This document shows, piece after piece, positions 7,405 through 15,456 of a stretch of DNA of 22,546 nt; positions within the stretch are counted from its first letter, which is position 1; each line of letters opens with the position of its first letter. Both the position numbers and the translations under genes were made by a program. Source of the DNA: CAYPEK01 sp964409645. Its GTDB lineage: Bacteria; UBP15; UBA6099. The notes beneath the pieces are model-generated. The model saw only the letters and a program-made list of their open reading frames with translations, did no database searches and was not told the origin of the DNA. The DNA is taken from assembly GCA_964409645.1 (NCBI GenBank), contig CAYPEK010000070.1, positions 1-22,546 on the forward strand. Direction: 5' to 3'.

Positions 7405-10008
7405 TTATCGTCCGATGTTGATTTTGCGGACGAACGATTCGAGTTCGTTAGAGAGAGTGGTAAGCGCGCGGACAGCTTCCGCGGTCTGCGCGGAAAGCTG
7501 CGATGTGTCCTCGGAAACTTTCCTGATCTCTTTCATCGACTCGTGGATGTGGGAGATTTCGCCGCGCCGCTGTTCGATCGCGTTGCTGGTCTGGCGGATG
7601 AGTTCGGTAACTCCGCTGACTGACTGCGTGATCTGTTCGAGCGCCGCGCCCGCCTTGTCCGCCATCTGCGTGCCTTCGGTGGCAAGCGCCGTTCCGTGTT
7701 CCGTGGAGTCGGTCGCTTTCTTCACGCGCTCCTGAATGCGCCTTACTATGTTCGTTATCTCGCGGGTGGAGATGACGCTCTTGCCCGCGAGCGAGCTGAT
7801 TTCTTTCGCGACTACGGAGAAGCCGCGTCCGTACTCGCCGGCGCGCGCAGCTTCGATCGCCGCGTTAAGCGCGAGCAGGTTCGTCTGGTCGGATATCTCG
7901 TCGATCGCTTTCACGATGTCGTCGATCTCGTCCGCGCTCGTTTCGAGGTCCTTCATTACGGACTTGATGTCCTCCATCGCTTCGCCGACCTGCTTCATGC
8001 CGGTGACAGCCTGCCGGGTCGTATCCGCGCCGTTCGTTGCCTCTTCGTTTGTCTGCTCGGAGAGCTTCATCATGTCCTTTGCGTGATCCACAACCGTCTC
8101 AATCGACGATGCCATACCGTCGATGAAGTGGGCGGTGCCCTCGACGGATTCGGTCTGCCGCGCCGCGCCCTGCTGCAGGCGCACGGTGATGTCCTGAATC
8201 GAGCGGCTGTTTTTCTCGACCGCCAGAGCACTCTCGCGCACCTTGGCTACAAGCTGCCGGAGCGATTCGAACATGAAATTAAGGTTCTTCTTGAGGTCGG
8301 CTATGATGCCCTGCTCACCCGAGGATACCGGGAGCTGAGCCGTGAGGTCGCCGTTTGCTGCCTGCGCAACTTTTAGAAGAATATCGCGCACCTGCGTTTC
8401 GAGTATTTCCTTCTGGTCGCGATCCTGCTGTTTCATCGCCTCGATCTGCTCGATCTTGACCTTGAGGTCGGACGTCATTCTGTTGAGAGCTGCACCGACA
8501 CGGCCTATCTCATCGTTGCGCTTGATCTCGAACTGTTTCGAGAAATCGCCCTGCGCGGCCGCCTCGATCACGTGCAGTATCTGCGTGACCTGCCCTTCGA
8601 GGTAGCTGCGGCGCGATTTGTTCAGCTCGATCATGCTCTGGAGATCGACGATCATCTTAGAGAGCGCGACACCGAGGCGGCCGATGTCGTCCGTCGCCTC
8701 GCCCTGATAGTAGCGGGTGAAGTCGCCCTGCGCGGCCGCCTGAATGATCTCGAGCAGTTCGGCCACTTTTTGTTCGAGATAGCTGCGCTGCTCCTTGTCG
8801 CGAGCGATCATCGTGTCGAGATCGGAGATCATCGTATTGAGGGAGGCGCCAATCATCCCGAACGCGTCCTCTTTATTGTCGTCGAACCGCACCTCGAAGT
8901 CGCCGTTCGCGGCGGCGTTGATCTTATCTGTAAGCGCGGCGACCTGACGTTCTAAATATTCGCGCTGAGTTTTATCCTTTTCCACCATCTGCCGCAGGTT
9001 GGAGACCATGACGTTGAACGACTCACCGAGGCGGCCGATCTCGTCCTGTGATTCGACTCTCAGCGGCTCTACTTCAAGGTTGCCGTGCGCAACGCGGTCC
9101 GCGAGATCGGCGGTTCGCATTATGGGCGCCGCGAGCTCCTCCGCGAATTCGCGCGCGTCATTCCGTGCCCGGTTGTACAGAAGAGCTGTTGCCGCAAGAC
9201 AAATTATAAACAGGGCAAGCAGGACTCTGTGAACCATGCTGTTATCGCTGCCGATTACTAGGCTGTATGTGCCTCCGGGGAGCTCTACGTGCGAAAGGTC
9301 AAAAGTTTTCAGATGGAATCTGACCGTTTTTTGCTTCGGCTTAATCCTCTTGGGAAGGAAATGCTTCTTTAGTTCTTTTTTATCCTTCGATTTCGGGTAT
9401 TCCAATATTGAAGATGCGATCGGTGTTATACCTTTAACAATAAATATCTGTGCGCCCGTGAGATTCTTCAGCCTCTCCGCGAATTTGTCGTTGAGGAAGT
9501 AGCCGACTGTGACGGCGCCCGTAACTTTCCCATTGAACAGCACAGGCTCGGTCGCTATCAGAGCGGTTTTTCCCTCGACTCTTGTGACCATGTGGGATTT
9601 TTCCCCGGAGAGTGCGGCGGAGACATAAGAGAAGCTGCGTTCTTCCTCCGAAAAATCGTCCGGCCTGTGTGCTTTAGCGAGCACGAAACCGTCGATGTCG
9701 TGAACTGTGATCAGGCTGACTTTGGTGTTTTTGAACAGCGGCGCGATAACCGGAGTGACAAGATATCTTTTATCTTCCGCGACGCCGCGCTGAACGCTTT
9801 CATAAGAGGCGATCATTCCCGCGACAGCGCCTGCCTGAGATGCGAGTTCCGAGTAGTTTGTTTTCGCGCTTTTGGACTTAATTTCGTTTTCTCTTTTGAT
9901 TGTTAACGAATTGAGGACGAAAAAGATGATGATGATAACTATTGTAAGGATCGCGAAAATAGCCGGCTGACGGGTCGTCTGCCGCATTACTTTGTCTCGA
10001 AGATTCAT
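7405..10008 (-). CDS. Methyl-accepting chemotaxis protein with a poly-HAMP array
   Basis: An 867-aa inner-membrane chemoreceptor. Membrane helix 1 is at about 16-34 and helix 2 at 261-279; the roughly 225-residue region between is a periplasmic Cache-like sensor (VHDIDGFVLAKAHRPDDFS, then VLFNGKVTGAVTVGYFLND). A HAMP domain follows helix 2 (about 280-340, QDEIGRLGESFNVM). Four related units then start at residues 345, 404, 463 and 529, each opening like DKEQRSYLEQKVAEL and holding QAAAQGDF; the first three also carry a DEIGR-like core. Spacings are 59, 59 and 66 residues. The C-terminal coiled coil carries the CheA/CheW-contact tip at about 704-738 (DQTNLLALNAAIEAARAGE). The C-terminus lacks a CheR-tethering NWETF-type peptide. 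ATG 10008 follows AGAGG nine bases upstream. It lies 27 bases after a PhnD-like binding protein gene, its probable ligand partner. Confidence 0.95.
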   Translation of the reverse strand: MNLRDKVMRQTTRQPAIFAILTIVIIIIFFVLNSLTIKRENEIKSKSAKTNYSELASQAGAVAGMIASYESVQRGVAEDKRYLVTPVIAPLFKNTKVSLITVHDIDGFVLAKAHRPDDFSEEERSFSYVSAALSGEKSHMVTRVEGKTALIATEPVLFNGKVTGAVTVGYFLNDKFAERLKNLTGAQIFIVKGITPIASSILEYPKSKDKKELKKHFLPKRIKPKQKTVRFHLKTFDLSHVELPGGTYSLVIGSDNSMVHRVLLALFIICLAATALLYNRARNDAREFAEELAAPIMRTADLADRVAHGNLEVEPLRVESQDEIGRLGESFNVMVSNLRQMVEKDKTQREYLERQVAALTDKINAAANGDFEVRFDDNKEDAFGMIGASLNTMISDLDTMIARDKEQRSYLEQKVAELLEIIQAAAQGDFTRYYQGEATDDIGRLGVALSKMIVDLQSMIELNKSRRSYLEGQVTQILHVIEAAAQGDFSKQFEIKRNDEIGRVGAALNRMTSDLKVKIEQIEAMKQQDRDQKEILETQVRDILLKVAQAANGDLTAQLPVSSGEQGIIADLKKNLNFMFESLRQLVAKVRESALAVEKNSRSIQDITVRLQQGAARQTESVEGTAHFIDGMASSIETVVDHAKDMMKLSEQTNEEATNGADTTRQAVTGMKQVGEAMEDIKSVMKDLETSADEIDDIVKAIDEISDQTNLLALNAAIEAARAGEYGRGFSVVAKEISSLAGKSVISTREITNIVRRIQERVKKATDSTEHGTALATEGTQMADKAGAALEQITQSVSGVTELIRQTSNAIEQRRGEISHIHESMKEIRKVSEDTSQLSAQTAEAVRALTTLSNELESFVRKINIGR

Positions 10009-10035
10009 CCGGGCACACCTCTGAAGCGATTGGCC

Positions 10036-10935
10036 TTATTGTGAAAGCAGATAGTCTTTAACCTGACTGTAGAATTCCGGGCTGCGTTTGGAAAATCCGA
10101 CTTCGGTTACTTCGAGCGACGTGTCCAGCACGTACTGTCCTTTTTTAGTCGCCGTGATGCTGTTTATGCCGATCATTGCTTCCATCATCTTGTCGGAAAG
10201 CTGTTTCGGCACTTTATTGCCCACTATCCATGCGTCGTTCGGGATCGGGGGCGATTTGAAGATAACTCTGAATATGTCGCCATATTTTTTTACATTATCA
10301 TCATAGCTGACCTGCCACGTGGCGCCGCCGTCAACCGCCCGGTTTTTGATTGCCTTCATAACTTCGTTGTGATCGCCCACGAGAAAATACTTTTTAAAAT
10401 AAGTCTTCGGGTCGAGACCCTGCCGCGCCATATATGCGACCGGCATCTTGTAGCCGGAGGACGAATCCGGCTCGGTGAACGCGAACTTTTTGCCCCGGAG
10501 CTGTGAGAAATCGGTTATCCCGGAGTCCTTGCGTACAACGATGTAGCCGGTGTAGAAATCGCCTTGGGTCGCGCCCTGCTGCCTAAGGGAGGTGACGAGG
10601 TATCTGATCGGCGCGTTTTCCGCCCTCAACCTTAGAAACGCCGCGCCGCTCGATGCCGCGAAATCCACGTATCCGCTCTCAACCTCTTTGATGAAATCGT
10701 CGTAAGTCGGAAACACAACCATCTCAAAATGAGCGCCTGTCTGTTCTTCGAGATAGTCAAGCAGAGGGCGATACATGCGTTTCATTTTCGCTGCGTCGGC
10801 CCAAGGATTCGTGCTAAAAATATACGTGCGTCCGGCGGCCTCGCAAGTGCGCGGGCTCGCCGCCCAATCGGCCGCCAATATTGCAAGTAAAGCTGTAAAT
10901 ATTATCCAAACAAAGCGTTTCACACCATAATTCAA
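10036..10935 (-). CDS. PhnD-like periplasmic substrate-binding protein
   Basis: A periplasmic solute-binding protein of the PhnD/phosphate-phosphite-phosphonate family, 299 aa from TTG 10935 or 295 aa from GTG 10923; neither start has a convincing ribosome binding site. A signal peptide covers about residues 6-34. Family features include STNPWADAAKMKRMYRPLLDYL near the mature N-terminus, GYVDFAASSGAAFL, LRGKKFAFTEPDSSSGYKMP and VGDHNEVMKAIKNRAVDGGA. No ABC permease or ATPase is adjacent. Instead the gene runs into a chemoreceptor 27 bases downstream on the same strand, so it probably presents ligand to that receptor rather than feeding uptake. The true ligand (phosphonate, phosphite or an unrelated anion) cannot be read from the sequence. 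Confidence 0.9.
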   Translation of the reverse strand: MNYGVKRFVWIIFTALLAILAADWAASPRTCEAAGRTYIFSTNPWADAAKMKRMYRPLLDYLEEQTGAHFEMVVFPTYDDFIKEVESGYVDFAASSGAAFLRLRAENAPIRYLVTSLRQQGATQGDFYTGYIVVRKDSGITDFSQLRGKKFAFTEPDSSSGYKMPVAYMARQGLDPKTYFKKYFLVGDHNEVMKAIKNRAVDGGATWQVSYDDNVKKYGDIFRVIFKSPPIPNDAWIVGNKVPKQLSDKMMEAMIGINSITATKKGQYVLDTSLEVTEVGFSKRSPEFYSQVKDYLLSQ

Positions 10936-11280
10936 AACTTTTTCAAAATTTTTGTCAAGAATGTTATTTATTTATAGTTAATAAAACTGGGTCAGATATA
11001 TTATATTTTAGTGCCGCAGCCCGTTATCTCCCGCTTTGGCATTTATATGCGATTCCTTGGATTTAGCCCAAATCCGCCATCGGGATTTTGGCCGCAATTA
11101 TTCAGAGCAAATGAAATGCACCGACAACGAAACGGTTCGTTGCTCCGAACATTGCCTCGGATTTATCCGGGTCTAAAATACAAAGAAGCAACCGTAAAGT
11201 CGCCGAAAAAAGATGTTCACGACAAAAAAGTAGTTGGATGGCCGATGTTTTTTGACCGGCCTTTTCCAACAGCCCCTCTG
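10936..11280. other. Intergenic region upstream of the binding-protein/chemoreceptor pair
   Basis: The first 80 bases are very AT-rich. On the minus strand they contain TTGACA (10955-10950 region) and a TATAAT near 11000, but no pair with a good partner hexamer, so the promoter is unresolved. The right-hand part holds the aldolase terminator hairpin. Open frames crossing the region, including a long plus-strand one from 11011 that continues antisense to the aldolase, show no protein family signature. Confidence 0.5.
11223..11270 (-). terminator. Probable terminator of the aldehyde dehydrogenase-aldolase operon
   Basis: GTTGGA...TCCAAC (11233-11238 / 11265-11270) encloses GGCCG...CGGCC (11240-11244 / 11257-11261) with a 12-base loop. 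On the minus strand the stem is followed by a run of six T (11229-11224). It begins 11 bases after the aldolase stop codon. Confidence 0.6.
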
Positions 11281-11937
11281 TCAAAGATTATTTTTTCTGA
11301 ACCCGCGTTCCGCCGCGAGCGCTTCGAGCTTGGTTATCTCTTCATCCGGAAGTATTTTCGCGCCGCCGAGTTGCTCGGCAATAAATTGCACTTTAGCGAC
11401 ATGCTCGACACGTTCGAGGATGTCGTATGCCGCGAAGAGGTCCGCGCCGACGATCAGAACCCCATGGTGATCGAGCACGACCGCGTCATATTTATTAATG
11501 TCCGGGTTGATGGAATCCGCGAGAGCGGCCGTTCCGGGCAGCGCGTACGGAACCGTCGGTATTCTGCCGAGCGTGATTATGGTTTCGGGCAGTATTTCCG
11601 TCTTCAGAGGAATCCCGGCCACGGACAGGCCGGAACAGAACGGCGGATGCGCGTGAATCACCGCGCTAACATCCGGGCGCGCTTTGTATGCGCGGATGTG
11701 CATCAGCGTCTCCGTTGACGGCGGAAACGCGCCGCTGTACGTGATATTTTCGAGATCGACCGAAACGATGGCGTCCGGGTCGAGAAACCCCTTATTGAGC
11801 CCGCTCGGCGTAATCAGCAGGCAGCCGCCGTACCGAACGCTCACATTGCCGTCATTCGACATTATCAGACCGCGCTCGTATGCCCGACGGCATATTTTCA
11901 CTATCACTTCTCTTTTTGCCAACTCTTCACTGCTCAT
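11281..11937 (-). CDS. Class II aldolase, L-fuculose-phosphate aldolase type
   Basis: A 218-aa zinc-dependent aldolase; family members split ketose-1-phosphates such as L-fuculose-1-phosphate into dihydroxyacetone phosphate and an aldehyde, or act as epimerases. Catalytic Glu76 lies in PPSTETLMHIRAY; zinc ligands are His95 and His97 in VIHAHPP and His158 in LDHHGVLIVG. SNDGNVSVR (27-35) and ITPSGLNKG (42-50) are the phosphate-binding loops. The length equals FucA. ATG 11937 is chosen because GGAGA lies six bases upstream; a longer frame to 12033 reads through non-coding repeat-like DNA. Two aldehyde dehydrogenase genes precede it on the same strand, 139 bp away, consistent with oxidation of the aldehyde released. 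Specificity within the family is not certain. Confidence 0.9.
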   Translation of the reverse strand: MSSEELAKREVIVKICRRAYERGLIMSNDGNVSVRYGGCLLITPSGLNKGFLDPDAIVSVDLENITYSGAFPPSTETLMHIRAYKARPDVSAVIHAHPPFCSGLSVAGIPLKTEILPETIITLGRIPTVPYALPGTAALADSINPDINKYDAVVLDHHGVLIVGADLFAAYDILERVEHVAKVQFIAEQLGGAKILPDEEITKLEALAAERGFRKNNL

Positions 11938-11966
11938 TTCAAATCTCCGATCTAAAATATTTTTCA

Positions 11967-12029
11967 ACACAAAATCACAGAGGACACAAAGAACCCCGCT
12001 CCCCTTGCTCCGTGAAGGAACAAGGGGAG
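11967..12029. repeat. Repeat-like intergenic DNA with a 9-bp hairpin
   Basis: The stretch at 11967-11993 contains ACACAAAATCACAGAGGACA, which resembles the purine-biased CACAGAGGACACAGAG sequences that I recall from spacers of many unrelated bacterial genomes (recall, not a search). It is followed by CTCCCCTTG (11999-12007) and its exact complement CAAGGGGAG (12021-12029) around a 13-base loop. It lies between the first dehydrogenase and the aldolase. Confidence 0.4.
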
Positions 12030-12076
12030 ACAACTCTTTCTCTTCCGGCCTGTGTATTACCTATTTATTTTACACT

Positions 12077-13465
12077 TCAATCGCCGGTTTTAAAGCAATA
12101 ACTCTTCGGCTGCGTCATGTGAATGAAGCCGAGTTGCGAGAGCGTGCAGCCCTTGCCGCTTTCCTTCACTCCGGTCCATGCGAGTTCCGGTTCGACATAG
12201 TCCGCGCGGTTCATATACACCGTGCCCGTCTCGATCATTGGCGCGAGTTCGAGCGCCTTCGCCTTGTCCTTCGTCCATACCGAAGCAGTGAGACCGAACC
12301 GGCTGTCGTTCATCAGGCGCACCGCATCCTCGTCTCCGCCGGTCGGCATGATCCCGATGATCGGGCCGAAACTCTCGTCCTGCATGAGCTTCATATCGTT
12401 CGCGACGCCCGCGAACACCGTCGGCTCGAAGAAGTTGCCTTTTCCGTTCACGCTCGTTATGTTGCCACCGAGCAACAACTCCGCGCCGCGCGCCGACGCT
12501 TCCTCCGTCTGCTCCGCGAGCACTTTGAGCTGTTTGCGCTGCGTGAGCGGCCCAATGTACGTGTTGTCGTCCATCGGGTCTCCATAGCGGTACTGTTTCA
12601 CTTCGTCGAGGAACCCGGCGACAAACTTTTCGTAGAGCGACTCGTGGACATAAATCCGCTCGACGGCGCAGCAACTCTGGCCGGTGTTGTAGAAAGCGGA
12701 GTCCGCGAGCGCGGGGATCGCTGTCGCGAGGTCGGCGTCCGCGCGGACGTACGCCGGGTCCTTGCCGCCGAGTTCGAGGCCGATGTCGGCGAGCAAGCCC
12801 GACGCCTGCCGGTTGACCTGATAGCCGCCCTCGACCGAGCCGGTGAAGAAAATGCCCTTTATCAGCGGAGACTCAAACAGCGCGGCGCTCGAAGCCCTGT
12901 CCGCGACGATGGCGGTGACGAGCCCGTCCGGCACTCCCGCCTTGCGGAAGAGCCGCTCGAACATAAGCCCGCACAGCGGCGTCTGGCTCGAATGCTTTAT
13001 CAGAACCGCGTTGCCGGAAAGCACCGCGGGCACGATCGCGCTCACAGCGACGAGAAGCGGATAGTTCCACGAAGCGATATCCACCACGACGCCCTTCGGT
13101 TCGAGCACGATCTTCCGGAACGCGGTGTCGGTCGATATGGTGATAATATCCTTCAGCGACTCCTCCGCGATTTCGGCCATGTGGCCGCCGCGGATAGTGC
13201 AGCCCATCACTTCCTTCTTTGCCTGCCAGAGCGGTTTGCCCATCTGCTTCGTGATCTCCTCAGCCGTGCGCTCCGTGTTGTCGAGCACCAACTGAAAGAA
13301 CCTGCGAGTCACCTCGACCCTTTCCTTCACCGGAACCTTTCTCCATTGCAGATGAGCCTCGTGCGCCTTGACTATCGCTTCCGAGATCTCGTCCGCCGGC
13401 ATCGTGTCGAGCGTGATGTAGATCGAGTTCGTTGCCGGGTTCTCCACTTTCAAACGTTCCGCCAT
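12077..13465 (-). CDS. NAD(P)-dependent aldehyde dehydrogenase (ALDH 1)
   Basis: A 462-aa ALDH-superfamily enzyme that oxidises an aldehyde to the acid. Key residues are Asn134 (ASWNYP), Lys157 (NAVLIKHSS), Glu231 (LELGGKDP) and nucleophile Cys265 in NTGQSCCAVERIYV; a second Cys follows at 266. The cofactor loop FTGSVEGG is at 207-214. ATG 13465 is chosen over GTG 13474 because AAGGAG lies eight bases before it and overlaps the GTG. It is 59 bp downstream of a second, only distantly similar dehydrogenase and upstream of a class II aldolase. Physiological substrate is unknown; the short N-terminus (462 aa against about 480-500 for many ALDHs) places it among compact succinate-semialdehyde or general aldehyde dehydrogenases. 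Confidence 0.93.
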   Translation of the reverse strand: MAERLKVENPATNSIYITLDTMPADEISEAIVKAHEAHLQWRKVPVKERVEVTRRFFQLVLDNTERTAEEITKQMGKPLWQAKKEVMGCTIRGGHMAEIAEESLKDIITISTDTAFRKIVLEPKGVVVDIASWNYPLLVAVSAIVPAVLSGNAVLIKHSSQTPLCGLMFERLFRKAGVPDGLVTAIVADRASSAALFESPLIKGIFFTGSVEGGYQVNRQASGLLADIGLELGGKDPAYVRADADLATAIPALADSAFYNTGQSCCAVERIYVHESLYEKFVAGFLDEVKQYRYGDPMDDNTYIGPLTQRKQLKVLAEQTEEASARGAELLLGGNITSVNGKGNFFEPTVFAGVANDMKLMQDESFGPIIGIMPTGGDEDAVRLMNDSRFGLTASVWTKDKAKALELAPMIETGTVYMNRADYVEPELAWTGVKESGKGCTLSQLGFIHMTQPKSYCFKTGD

Positions 13466-13492
13466 TTCTTGCACTCCTTTAAATTATTATTG

Positions 13493-13517
13493 CGCAGGGG
13501 CAACTCGGCCCCGTGCG
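13493..13517. other. Hairpin between the two dehydrogenase genes
   Basis: CGCA-GGGGC (13493-13501) pairs with GCCCC and TGCG (13508-13517) with one bulged G and a 6-base loop. No U-tract follows on the minus strand, so it more likely affects mRNA stability or partial read-through between the two genes than full termination. Confidence 0.4.
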
Positions 13518-13524
13518 GCGCTTC

Positions 13525-15081
13525 TTATTTGGTAATCTTCAAAAAATCCGACATGCCGGAGCACTTGTTCAGCAGGCTGTCGTTGTACAGCGTGTTCGTC
13601 AGCGCCTTTATGCCTCGGTACTTGTTTTCCGAATACGGATACCACCAGATGTTGTTCCTCATCATCGGCGTCGTCACCGTGAGGTTCTTCAGGTTGGTGA
13701 ATTCGAGCAAGCCGTGTATGGAGTGGGTGCGGCCGATGCCGCTCTCCTTCGGGCCGCCCCAAGGGCACTGCGCGAATCCGTACGTGAACTCGCAGTCGTT
13801 CACGGTCGCCGTGCCGGTGACGATCCGCTTGGCGATGCCTTCGGCATGTGAGGTGCTCTTCGACCACACGCTCGCGGTGAGCGCGAATTTGCTGTCGTTC
13901 GCGAGCTCGATTGCCTCGTCGTCGTTCGCAACAACCATGACCGGCATCGTCGGCCCGAACGTCTCCTCGACCATGCACTCCATCGTGTGATCCACGTCCA
14001 CAAGCACCGTCGGCCGGAAGAAATGCCCCGGAAGTTCCGTTACTTCGTGGCCGCCGGAGAGCACCTTGGCGCCCTTCGCGACGGCCTCTTCGACATGCGC
14101 CTTCACGGTCTGCACCTGACCGTCATCGATCAGCGGCCCCATATCCACGCCGAAATCGAGTCCGTTGCCGACACGCAACTTGTCCGTCTTCTCCTTCACG
14201 AGCTTGATAAACTCTTTCGCGACTTTCTTATTAACGTACACGCGCTCGACAGACGCGCAGACCTGACCCGCGTTGACGAACGAACCCCACACCGCGCCGC
14301 TCGCCGCTCGCTCGATGTCGGCGTCTTCGCACACTATGAACGGGTCCTTGCCGCCGAGTTCGAGCGTGATCGGCGTGAGAGTCGGCGCCGCGTTAGCCAT
14401 CAGCTTTTTGCCGACCGGCACGCTGCCCGTGAAAGCGATGCGGTCCACACCGGCCGCGAGTATCGCGTCACCCAGCACACCGCCGCTGCCCTGAATTACG
14501 TTGACGAGCCCCTCCGGAAAACCGCTCGCCTCGAAAATGTTGCCTATCAGCCTGCCCGTATGCGCGGTAAGCGCGGCGGGCTTGAGCACAACCGCATTGC
14601 CGGTCGCCACCGCCATCAGCGTCTGCGTCGCGGGAATGCAGAACGGGAAATTCCACGGCGCTATGATCGCAACCACTCCGAGCGGCTCGAAAATGATCCG
14701 GCTTCGGATACGCGCGAGCTTGAACATCGGATTCGACAACCTCTCGTCCTGCAGCGCGTGCGGCACGTCCTTCATGCAGAAGTTCAGCATGTCCAGCACC
14801 GGCAAAACCTCGGCGCTGAGCGATTCCACAAGCGTTTTCCCGTTGTCGAGCGTTATGTCGCGGCAAATAGCGTCGATATTCTTCTGCACGTATTGCTTCA
14901 TTTTTCGAAAATAGGGAATTCTTTCTGTCGGTGTGAGCTTTGCCCACTTTTTCTGCGCCTTGCGCGCTTTCTCGACAACAGCACTTACCTCGTCCAGCGA
15001 TGAGATCGTGGGAATTTCCGCGATCGTCTCAAGCGTGGCCGGATTCTGGCACAATAAATGTTTCCTACCGTTTTTACTCAT
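13525..15081 (-). CDS. NAD(P)-dependent aldehyde dehydrogenase (ALDH 2)
   Basis: A 518-aa ALDH-superfamily enzyme. Key residues are Asn144 (IAPWNFPF), Lys167 (VVLKPAALT), Glu241 (LELGGKDP) and Cys275 (NAGQVCASVERVYV); the cofactor loop is FTGSVPVG at 217-224. ATG 15081 follows AGGAGG ten bases upstream. The protein keeps an about 30-residue C-terminal tail after the last conserved ALDH segment (PWGGPKESGIGR). It heads the operon ALDH 2 - ALDH 1 - aldolase. It differs clearly from ALDH 1 outside the active site, so the pair is not a recent tandem duplication; the two may handle different aldehydes or form different complexes. Substrate unknown. Confidence 0.94.
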   Translation of the reverse strand: MSKNGRKHLLCQNPATLETIAEIPTISSLDEVSAVVEKARKAQKKWAKLTPTERIPYFRKMKQYVQKNIDAICRDITLDNGKTLVESLSAEVLPVLDMLNFCMKDVPHALQDERLSNPMFKLARIRSRIIFEPLGVVAIIAPWNFPFCIPATQTLMAVATGNAVVLKPAALTAHTGRLIGNIFEASGFPEGLVNVIQGSGGVLGDAILAAGVDRIAFTGSVPVGKKLMANAAPTLTPITLELGGKDPFIVCEDADIERAASGAVWGSFVNAGQVCASVERVYVNKKVAKEFIKLVKEKTDKLRVGNGLDFGVDMGPLIDDGQVQTVKAHVEEAVAKGAKVLSGGHEVTELPGHFFRPTVLVDVDHTMECMVEETFGPTMPVMVVANDDEAIELANDSKFALTASVWSKSTSHAEGIAKRIVTGTATVNDCEFTYGFAQCPWGGPKESGIGRTHSIHGLLEFTNLKNLTVTTPMMRNNIWWYPYSENKYRGIKALTNTLYNDSLLNKCSGMSDFLKITK

Positions 15082-15400
15082 CCTTAAATGACCTCCTGAG
15101 AGTAGGTATCAATCGCGGGGCAAGCATATGGCTACGCCCTTCGCGGGCTCGCCGGCCGGCAGCCGGTCGAAGCCTTTCTATTCATCCACGGCAAACCTAA
15201 GGAGCAACTCGAAAGCCGCTCTCTCGGTAACGCCGTGAATATGTTGGATACTCCCTGAACGCGGGAAACAAGATGACTTCATCCCACGAAAAAGCTGCGA
15301 ACACCATCAAGCCGGAATCGTGATAGGGATTCGGGATAAGCGGCGCATAAATCAAACAATCGCGCATGCATGCGCTGCATGATTGCCGTTATGCAACCAA
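15082..15400. other. Upstream region of the dehydrogenase operon
   Basis: No convincing promoter was found. Visible items are a 14-bp perfect palindrome GCGCATGCATGCGC (15362-15375), the GC-rich palindrome GCCGGCCGGC near 15150, and a foldable stretch at 15187-15237 where CACGGC pairs with GCCGTG and encloses CCG-CTCTCT-CGG. A 56-codon minus-strand frame runs through it and is listed separately. Confidence 0.4.
15197..15367 (-). CDS. Possible small ORF of 56 codons, doubtful
   Basis: An open frame from ATG 15367 to TAG 15197 starting MRDCLIYAPLIP and ending RRYRESGFRVAP. The start overlaps a 14-bp palindrome and has no ribosome binding site. I do not recognise the product. The GFRVAP ending loosely recalls the end of formylglycine-enzyme (FGE/SUMF) domains, but that is too short to mean anything alone. 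It lies between the terminator of the small-RNA unit and ALDH 2. Confidence 0.15.
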   Translation of the reverse strand: MRDCLIYAPLIPNPYHDSGLMVFAAFSWDEVILFPAFREYPTYSRRYRESGFRVAP

Positions 15401-15401
15401 T

Positions 15402-15421
15402 AAAAAAGGGCTCGTCAGCCC
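15402..15421 (-). terminator. Intrinsic terminator of the small leader-ORF unit
   Basis: On the minus strand GGGCT-GACG-AGCCC (15421-15408) is followed by six T (15407-15402). It closes the transcript 36 bases after the stop codon of the 22-codon ORF. Confidence 0.85.
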
Positions 15422-15456
15422 GATCGCGGGAATTGAATCACTCGTCCCGGCCGCAT

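Noticed and set aside
11684..13990. 768-codon plus-strand open frame antisense to ALDH 1 and part of the aldolase and ALDH 2
   Set aside because: It is Arg/His/Leu-rich, has no domain signature, crosses gene borders and mirrors high-GC third positions of the real genes.
13987..15003. 338-codon plus-strand open frame opposite ALDH 2
   Set aside because: Arg/His-rich shadow without a ribosome binding site or known fold.
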